A stretch of 64,000 bases of DNA, from assembly GCA_965240325.2 (NCBI GenBank), contig OZ251246.1, positions 1,264,398 to 1,328,397 on the forward strand. Direction: 5' to 3'. This document shows, one piece after another, positions 54,801 through 64,000 of this stretch. Each line of letters starts with the position of its first letter. Within the stretch, counting starts at the first letter, position 1. The stretch is from Rebecca billardiae RCC1528 (Eukaryota > Haptophyta). The position numbers were made by a program, and so were the translations under genes. The notes below the pieces were generated by a model, which was given only the letters and a program-made list of their open reading frames with translations, made no database searches and had not been told where the DNA came from.

Positions 54801-56734
54801 GGTGGAGCGGCGTGGAGCGGCGTGGAGCGCTCGAGGCTGTGCGCCCGGGCGTACCCGACCCGGCCGTGCCGAGGCGGAGCGCCGGCCTCGGGCGCGTGGC
54901 TTGAGCGCAGCAGCACGCCCGCCGGCGGCGCCCGGCGAGGCGCGCACGCTGGGCCTCGCGCGCCTTCGGCAGCAGCTGCGGCGCGCCGAGTCTGGTGGCG
55001 GAGCGAGGTGGAGCGGCGTGGAGCGGCGTGGAGCGCTCGCGGCTGTGCGTTCGGACGTACCCGACCCGGCCGTGCCGAGGCGGATCGCTGGCCTCGGGCG
55101 CGCGGCTGGAGCGCAGCAGCACGCCCGCCTGCGGCGCCCGGCGAGGCGCGCACGCTGGGCCTGCGCGCTGTCAGCATCAGCAGCGGCGGCGCGCCGAGTC
55201 TGGTGGCGGAGCGAGGTGGAGCGGCGTGGAGCGGCGTGGAGCGCTCGCGGCTGTGTATCCGGACGTGCCCGCCCCGGCCGTGCCGAGGCGGAGCATCGGC
55301 CTCGGGCGCGCGACTCGAGTGTAGCAGCACGCCCGCCGGCGGCTCCCTATGACGCGCGCACGCTGGGCCTCGCGCGCCCTCGGCAGCAGCTGCGGCGCGC
55401 CAAGTCAGGCGGCGGAGCGAGGTGGAGCGGCGTGGAGCGGCGTGGAGCGCTCGCGGCTGTGCGTTCGGATGTACCCGACCCGGCCGTGCCGAGGCGGAGT
55501 GCCGGCCTCGGGGCGCGCGGCGGGAGTGCGGCAGCACGCCCGCCTGCGGCGCCCGGCGAGGCGCGCACGCTGGGCCTGCGCGCTGTCAGCATCAGCAGCG
55601 GCGGCGCGCCGAGTCTGGTGGCGGAGCGAGGTGGAGCGGCGTGGAGCGGCGTGGAGCGCTCGCGGCTGTGTATCCGGACGTGCCCGCCCCGGCCGTAGCG
55701 AGGCGGAGCGCCGGCCTCGGGCGCGCGGCTGGAGCGCAGCAGCACGCCCGCCTGCGGCGCCCGGCGAGGCGCGCACGCTGGGCCTGCGCGCACTTGGCAG
55801 CAGCCGTCGCGGCGCGCCGAGTCTGGTGGCGGAGCGAGGTGGAGCGGCGTGGAGCGGCGTGGAGCGCTCGCGGCTGTGTATCCGGACGTGCCCGCTTCGG
55901 CCGTAGCGAGGCGGAGCGCCGGCCTCGGGCACGCGGCTGGAGCGCAGCAGCACGCCCGCCTGCGGCGCCCGGCGAGTTGCGCACGCTGGGCCTCGCGTGC
56001 CTTCGGCAGCACCTGCGGCGCGCCGAGTCTGGTGGCGGAGCGAGGTGGAGCGGCGTGGAGCGGCGTGGAGCGCTCGCGGCTGTGCGCTCGGACGTACTCG
56101 ACCCGGCTGTGCCGAGGCGGAGCGCCGGCCTCGGGCGCGTGACTGGAGTGAAGCAGCACGCCCGCCTGCGGCGCCCGGCCAGGCGCGCACGCTGGGCCTC
56201 GCGCGCCTTCGGCAGCAGCTGCGGCGCGCCGAGTCTGGTGGCGGAGCGAGGTGGAGCGGCGTGGAGCGGCGTGGAGCGCTCGCGGCTGCTCGGTCGGATG
56301 TAGTCGCTCCGGCCTTGCCGAGGCGGAGCGCCGGCCTCGGGCGCGTGACTGGAGTGAAGCAGCACGCCCGCCTGCGGCGCCCGGCGAGGCGCGCACGCTG
56401 GGCCTCGCGCGCCTTCGGCAGCAGCTGCGGCGCGCCGAGTCTGGTGGCGGAGCGAGGTGGAGCGGCGTGGAGCGGCGTGGAGCGCTCGCGGCTGCTCGGT
56501 CGGATGTAGTCGCTCCGGCCGTGCCGAGGCGGAGCGCCGGCCTCGGGCGCGTGACTGGAGTGAAGCAGCACGCCCGCCTGCGGCGCCCGGCGAGGCGCGC
56601 ACGCTGGGCCTCGCGCGCCTTCGGCAGCAGCAGCGGCGCGCCGAGTCTGGTGGCGGAGCGAGGTGGAGCGGCGTGGAGCGGCGTGGAGCGCTCGCGGCTG
56701 TGCGTTCGGACGTGCCCGCCCCGGCCGTAGCGAG
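51851..56734. repeat. Satellite block A2 (type A monomers, copied from A1)
   Basis: Type A units return immediately after the last CTCTTGG monomer. Long stretches are near-identical to A1 at different offsets: 51.86-52.7 kb to 37.1-37.9 kb (14,780 bp), 53.1-53.8 kb to 40.6-41.3 kb (12,507 bp) and 55.7-56.7 kb to 42.0-43.0 kb (13,746 bp). Confidence 0.9.
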
Positions 56735-56880
56735 TTAGAAGTATGTTTTCTCGAGATTGACCGAGCCAAATTCTCTCAAAATTGGAGGGCCCTTAGCCCT
56801 TCCCATTTCCATGGCAGAGCCCAAGTCTCGTTGAAATCGGTTCGGTCAATCTCGAGAAATTCTCATTTTAGTACCGGCCA
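56735..56880. repeat. Hairpin module copy 1
   Basis: Arms TTCTCGAGATTGACCGAGCC (56748-56767) and 56839-56858 pair at 19 of 20 positions, the exception being a possible G-U pair. The 71-nt loop contains TTGGAGGGCCC and CCCTTCCCATTTCCATGGCAG. It starts directly at the end of the satellite; 22 bp after the stem the sequence becomes CCCTAACC. It is homologous to 57821-57962. Confidence 0.85.
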
Positions 56881-57066
56881 CCCTAACCACCACCCTAACC
56901 CTAACCCTCACCTGCGCCCTAACCCTTACCTGCGCCCTAACCCTTACCTGCGCCCTAACCCTTACCTGCGCCCTAACCCTTACCTGTGCCCTAACCCTTA
57001 CCTGCGCCCTAACCCTTACCTGCGCCCTAACCCTTACCTGCGCCCTAACCCTTACCCTCACCCTCA
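56881..57066. repeat. Interstitial telomere-like array, CCCTAACCCTTACCTGCG 18-mer
   Basis: Two CCCTAACC units are followed by about eight copies of the 18-bp unit CCCTAACCCTTACCTGCG and an end of CCCTTACCCTCACCCTCAC. The strand is opposite to the terminal telomere (CCCTAA on plus here, TTAGGG on plus at 61325 onward). Confidence 0.95.
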
Positions 57067-57480
57067 CATTGTACATTTGGAATGTACAATGTACATTTGG
57101 AATGTACATTGTACATTCGGAAGTGTACATCTTACATTTGGAATGTACATTGTACATTCGGAAGTGTACATTGTACATTTGGAATGTAGTACATTGTACA
57201 TTTGGAATGTACATTGTACATTCGGAAATGTACATTGTACATTTGGAATGTACTACATTGTACATTCGGATACATTTGATCATCAGATGTACTGTTGCAA
57301 TGTACATTCGGATACATTCAGATGTACAATCAAGCAGTGTACAGAGTGTACAAAGTGTACAAATGTGTACATTCAAAATGTATACAATAGTGTACATTCA
57401 TATGTACAATCAAGAAGTGTACAAAGTGTACAATATACCGTCAGAATCTACATTCGGATACATTCAGAGGAATGAGCAAA
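57067..57480. repeat. TGTACA-rich minisatellite
   Basis: Degenerate tandem units of TGTACATTTGGAATGTACAT and TGTACATTCGGAA(G)TGTACA with an alternating 19-25-bp period. Every unit carries GTAC palindromes, so both strands look alike. It decays toward 57480. Confidence 0.9.
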
Positions 57481-57820
57481 AACATACAGAGTGTACAGAT
57501 ATGTACAGTCAAAAACGTACTTTCGCGCCTGCAGTCTCAGAGCACAGCACCGGTCGATGCAGGCCCCGCCCCGCCCCCCCATCTGAAGCCTAGTCCTACT
57601 TGACTCTGGTGAGCAGCAACTGGTGAGAGCAGCTGCTCGTACATACGTCCTAGTTCTGTGCTACTGGGAGTATCCCTCAATAATGTGGTTGGCATCAGCA
57701 CCAGTCAGTCGATCTCGAGTTGCAGCTGTGAGCTGTCAATCATCGATGATGAGACCTCAATGATGACAACGACAGTTGATAGGGCAAATCAAGCGCATGG
57801 CTGCTAAGCAGAGTGGCTAG
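57481..57820. other. Unique subtelomeric sequence, nothing recognised
   Basis: Moderate GC sequence with no gene, RNA or repeat that I can support. Confidence 0.5.
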
Positions 57821-57980
57821 GTTAGAAGGAGGCGTTCTCGAGATCCGACCACGCGATTGCTCTGAAAATTGGAGGGCCCCTAGCCCTTCCCATTTCCATG
57901 GCAGACACCAAATCTCATCGAAAACGCGTGGTGGAATCTCGAGTTATGGCCATTTCCGTCCCAAACCCTAACCCTACCGG
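57821..57980. repeat. Hairpin module copy 2 with short CCCTAACCC tract
   Basis: Arms CTCGAGATCCGACCACGCG (57837-57855) and 57925-57943 pair at 17 of 19 positions. The 69-nt loop shares AAAATTGGAGGGCCC and TAGCCCTTCCCATTTCCATG with copy 1, but the inner stem sequence differs while still pairing. AAACCCTAACCCTA begins about 20 bp after the stem (57963), as in copy 1. Confidence 0.85.
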
Positions 57981-59600
57981 CTCGGGAAAATAGCCGGGCC
58001 GCCGGCCGAGGTCCGATCTGAACGCTCCCGACGATGTCGGAGCGCCTCTCCAGCGCGACCGAGCCGCCGTGTGTCGGGTAGACCACAGCCAACACCTATC
58101 GCGCGCTCCAGCGCTTTGCGCGTGCTCACGGATGGGATCCGTGTATAAGAGGTGCCCACTCCCCAAAATCACGGGGCCACGCGCGCACTCGGCTAGTCGT
58201 GATGGGCAAGGTATGAGGACCCCTCCCCAATTTATTTGGCGGCAGTCTCATATGCCGATCTCGAGTCTTGGCTCGTCGCGTGGGCGGGCGGAGCCCGACC
58301 GGGCCTCCGACCGGCTCACGTCAACCGTGCAGGTGGCGAGCGGGTCGGGGGCGCGGCAACAAAGCTGCCTGACGTGACCAGCATGCCCCACTGAGTCGCC
58401 TGATAGCTTCTTCCGACCCTTCTCATATGCCGTTCCGCCGCTCTCACCCTCCAGAGTCGCCCAGCCACGACGCTGGGCGGGCCGGCCGCCATGGCGCGGC
58501 GGCAGCAGAGCCTCAGTCCAGCGCGCGGCCGTTTCACCGGGCGAATCTGTCCGAATATTGGTTTTTGAATACTACGACTACTTGTTTTTTCCATGCCACC
58601 GCCAAAAATTGCCGCCGGCGACGATGGCTGCCACCGAGCTGCTCCCGCGCGCCGCGCCCGCCGCCGGCAGTGAGCGGGCTGAACGAGCGTTCGGAGGCGG
58701 TCCAAAGCGGGGGTGTGGGGGCGGCAGCCCCCATGGAAGAAAAAGCGGGGGTGTGGGGGCGGCAGCCCCCACCCTTGAGCCTTATTTCGACAGCCTCATG
58801 ACTGAATGCGCAGAGCAAGGTGCAAGCCTTCCGCCGCCACCGGCGCCGGCGGCGGTGGTGAGGGCGCCGCGCGCATGCCCGCAGTGTGCGTGGATCGCGC
58901 GGTTAGCGCGTACGCGCCGCGCGCGGCGCGCACGCGCGCCCTCGCTCACCTCACGTGCCCACCATGCTGCCCGGCCGGCCGAGACGTCACAGCCGGCGTC
59001 CGGGGGCGCCAGCCAGCGCAGCGGGTGCGGCGGCGGTGGCCAGCGTGCGAGGCATCGCCTCGGGCCGCGCTGGAGGCGGCGGTGCGCGAGCGAGCGCTCG
59101 CGTTGCGCGTGCGCGCGCCTCTTCGCGCGGACCTCCGCTCCTCGCCTCACCCAACGCTGCCGCGCGGTAGGTCGGCAGCCGAGCGGCCGACCCGTCCACG
59201 CTCGGCAGCGGGGCTACACCGAGCGGCGACGAGCGCTGGGTGCGCCCGCGAGCCAGTGCCCGGCAGCGCGGCAGCGTGGGTAGCTTGGGCGCGGATGCTG
59301 GTGCCCGTGCGCCCCTTGCGCCTGCCGCCGCCGCGCTTGCGCTGCAGCCGCTCTGCGTGCCGTGGCACCCAGCCGGCCGGCCGGTCAGCTCGGACGGCGG
59401 TCGGGCGGTGGCCGCCTCCAGCTGACGCCTAGGTTGCAGTGGCCGCTTGGCGCACCCGAGCAGCGGCAGCGCGCGCGTGCCGCCGCCGCCGCTCGGGCGA
59501 GCGGTGCACTCACGTGCGAGCGCGCCGCGCGCTCGCGCGGCGCGGGGCGTGACAGCCGCCACCCAGTCCCAGCGAGCTCAGCGACCTAGGCTCAGCCCGT
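57981..59600. other. Subtelomeric sequence without a supported gene
   Basis: GC-rich in its second half (58800-59600) with open frames on both strands that show no conserved motif and mostly lack ATG starts. The only structured elements are the two G-run/C-run hairpins at 58707-58771. Confidence 0.5.
58707..58771. repeat. Two tandem GCGGGGGTGTGGGGGC...GCCCCC hairpins
   Basis: 58707-58733 and 58745-58771 are near-identical copies of GGGGGTGTGGGGGCGGCAG followed by CCCCC, separated by ATGGAAGAAAAA. The same motif occurs in satellite family 1 (11641-11673, 11857-11888), 47 kb away. Confidence 0.85.
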
Positions 59601-59624
59601 GACCCATTCTATGATATGACCTCA

Positions 59625-60795
59625 TCAGCCTTGGGCTCGCCGCGGCCAATATTCACAATTTCGAATTTCGATGGAAATCCTATCGTCCTGCTCCTGCGGA
59701 TTTCCAATTTTGGTGTTGCCGAATTCCTTTTTTTTCGTCGGCGAATGGCGGCGGCGATGGCGGGCGGCGATGGCGTGGCCCGGGGCGTCGCCCCCCGCCC
59801 GCCCGCTGCCCTCACCGCCGCTGCCGCCCTCTCTGCCTCCGATCACAGAGATGTGGTACAGCTTGGCGGTCTCGTCGCGATCGAGCTCGGCCCGCCATTC
59901 CCACCTGCACGTGACGACGACCACTTTGCCGCCGAGGGCCGCCCTGTGCGCGCGGGTCAGCGCCCCACCTGCGGCCAGCTCGCGCGCAACTTGGCGCGCT
60001 GCGGGCGTCGTGCTGCACCGCAGCATGTGCGACACGCACGCAGGCTGGCTGCCTCCTGCGAGCACAACGTTCGGCTTGGTCGAGGCCGCGGCGGCGCCGA
60101 TCCCCGCCACCAGAGACCCGGGCCCATCGCCAGAGCCGGCCAGAGGCCCAGCCACCTGCTGCTGGCCAGGCGCGGTCGGCTGCGACTGCGTCACCGAGCT
60201 CGTGCCCGGGCCATCGGTGCGCGGGTGGTCCAGTGTCCGCGCCGCCAGCTGCAGCTCGGCGCGCGCGTTGGTTGACGCCAGCTCCGTCAGCGGGCCGCCG
60301 CTGCGCATCGCGTGAGCCTTGATCACGCAGAGAGCGGTGTCGGCCGCGTGCACACCCTCCAGTGCGGTCACCTTTGCAAGGCAGACAGCCAGCGACAGGA
60401 CGTGTGTCGGCTGCGAGATCGGCATCTCTCCCCCGCGCGGTTTGAAGAGCCGCAGCAGTGTGCTCTCGAGCGCTCCAGCAGCGTGCATCGCGTCGCGCAG
60501 CCGGTCCCACTTCGCCTCGCCGCGCGTTCGCAACTGCCACCGCTCGTCGGCACTCGTCACATGAAGGCGCGAGGCGCCCGCCGGGCTCTCCGCCTGGTAC
60601 ACGGTGACGAAGCCAGCGCACGCGCGGACGAACTGCACCTCCGACTCGACGGCGGCGAGCGCTTGCGCCCCCGCGTGCGCTCACGCCTCGTTCATCCTGG
60701 CGGTCAGCGCCGTCTGCTCGCGCGACGGCGCGCGCTGGGCCGCTGCCGGCGGTGGGTTCTGCAGGCGTGCGGCGATGAGGCCTTTTCCCCACTCG
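59625..60795 (-). pseudogene. Decayed unknown gene with an in-frame nonsense codon
   Basis: Minus-strand reading continues from about 60782 (GLIAARLQNPPPAAA...EQTALTARMNEA) through a TGA at about 60686 and on in the same frame (AHAGAQALAAVESEVQFVRA...) to the stop near 59625. Coding-like parts include GFVTVYQAESPAGASRLHVT, EMPISQPTHVLSLAVCLAKV and KVVVVTCRWEWRAELDRDET. The last 40 residues (after about 59760) fall in AT-rich sequence and are probably not coding. No family is recognised. It may be a transposon or subtelomeric gene remnant; the only ATG before the downstream part is four codons upstream of the stop. Confidence 0.4.
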
Positions 60796-61324
60796 AGTGG
60801 AAGTTTCGTCCGAGCACGCCCGTCATAGTAATCAGGAGAGCTGCGCCCTCGTGCCTGTGTCTTGGAATCATAGTAGAATGAGTAAGGGCCCGGGAATCCG
60901 AACCGTGCTTATCGCCCCGCCGGCGAAGCTGCCAGTAGGTCTGATCCCAATTGCGGCGCGTCGAGGTGGTGACCGCATAGCGCGGGTCTCGTTGTGATTA
61001 GAAGACGGCGACGAGGAGATACTACGTCTTGAATCCGGACACCGCCTGGGACATAAATACGCGGATGACCTGCGCTGCGTTATTCGTCAGATTATTCGTC
61101 AACGCCCTCATCACAGCCATCACCATAAGCAGCTGTGCGTCGGCGACGGCTTGATCGGCGGATGGATCAGTGCGGATGGTACTCATGCATTGGTAGTCTC
61201 AGTACTCATGTCAACCGTCTCGAGATGATGAATAACGATACTATGCCGAGGACATATCATCATCAGCATCAAAATACCAGCCCGGCTGCTGGGCTGCTCT
61301 GATTCGTCCAGATACAATCGTGAT
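60796..61324. other. Telomere-adjacent unique sequence
   Basis: About 530 bp without a gene. Short TCATCATCAGCATC repeats occur near 61256-61270. The sequence passes directly into TTAGGG repeats at 61325. Confidence 0.6.

Positions 61325-64000
<2,676 letters not shown>

Larger units (their letters stand above)
33706..56734. repeat. Subtelomeric satellite array, about 115 monomers of 196-206 bp
   Basis: 23 kb of head-to-tail units. Each unit contains AGCAGCACG(C/G), a CACGCTGGGCCT or TACGCTGGGCCT box, GGCGCGCCGAGTC, GGTGGCGGAGCGAGG, a triple GTGGAGCGGC direct repeat, and GAGGCGGAGCGCCGGCCTCG. Unit length is not a multiple of three and frames stay open on both strands only because stop codons are rare, so no protein is called. 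Two unit types alternate in an A-B-A layout listed separately. The array starts at the TIR of the decayed element and ends abruptly at CCGGCCGTAGCGAG (56734). Confidence 0.97.

Noticed and set aside
33717-56730. Very long open frames on both strands of the satellite (up to about 1,600 codons), with Arg/Ala/Pro-rich products
   Set aside because: Monomer length is not a multiple of three, all six frames are open in turn, and starts fall at arbitrary repeat positions. The openness follows from the lack of TAA/TAG/TGA in a GC-rich repeat.
60880-60970. Possible tRNA on the minus strand (GGTTCGGATTCC resembles a B box)
   Set aside because: The flanking bases cannot form a T stem and no acceptor or anticodon arm is visible.

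Overview
This 64 kb window is the right-hand end of a nuclear chromosome of a very GC-rich eukaryote. The last 2.7 kb (61325-64000) is a TTAGGG telomere running off the window. Gene content points to a microalga: a Kre6/Skn1-type beta-glucan synthesis protein, a diaminopimelate epimerase, a tandem cold-shock-domain RNA-binding protein and a huge Pro-rich membrane protein with EF-hands. Introns are short (116-265 nt) with GTGCGCG/GTACGCG-like donors. Extreme GC3, TTAGGG telomeres and the glucan gene would suit a haptophyte such as a Pavlovales alga, but that placement is inference.

Layout. (1) 1-30160 is the gene-bearing part with nine genes: a GH16 Kre6/Skn1-like protein (minus, runs off the left edge), a DUF2135-like membrane protein, a sulfotransferase-like protein, an FNR-fold reductase (minus), a cold-shock protein (minus), a coiled-coil/EF-hand-like protein, the Pro-rich/EF-hand membrane protein, DapF and an unknown acidic protein. 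Small inverted-repeat elements sit between genes (2983-3580, 3760-5091, 8411-8600). An AT-richer gap at 10113-14949 carries three unrelated tandem satellites side by side. (2) 30161-33705 is a decayed element with 35-bp terminal inverted repeats. (3) 33706-56734 is a 23 kb satellite of about 115 monomers in an A-B-A arrangement; the B block contains a 2,001-bp higher-order repeat. (4) 56735-61324 is the distal subtelomere: two hairpin modules each followed by CCCTAA sequence, inverted telomere-like repeats, a TGTACA minisatellite and a decayed gene. (5) 61325-64000 is the telomere.

The genes do not form an obvious pathway. The glucan protein, sulfotransferase-like protein and Pro-rich protein would all act in the secretory pathway or at the cell surface; DapF makes meso-diaminopimelate for lysine. 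Two conserved genes (Kre6-like and DapF) each carry one apparent 1-nt frameshift, so either they are decaying or the assembly has small indels. The many very long reading frames in the 33.7-56.7 kb array and opposite the Pro-rich gene are consequences of GC content and repetition, and are not annotated as genes.
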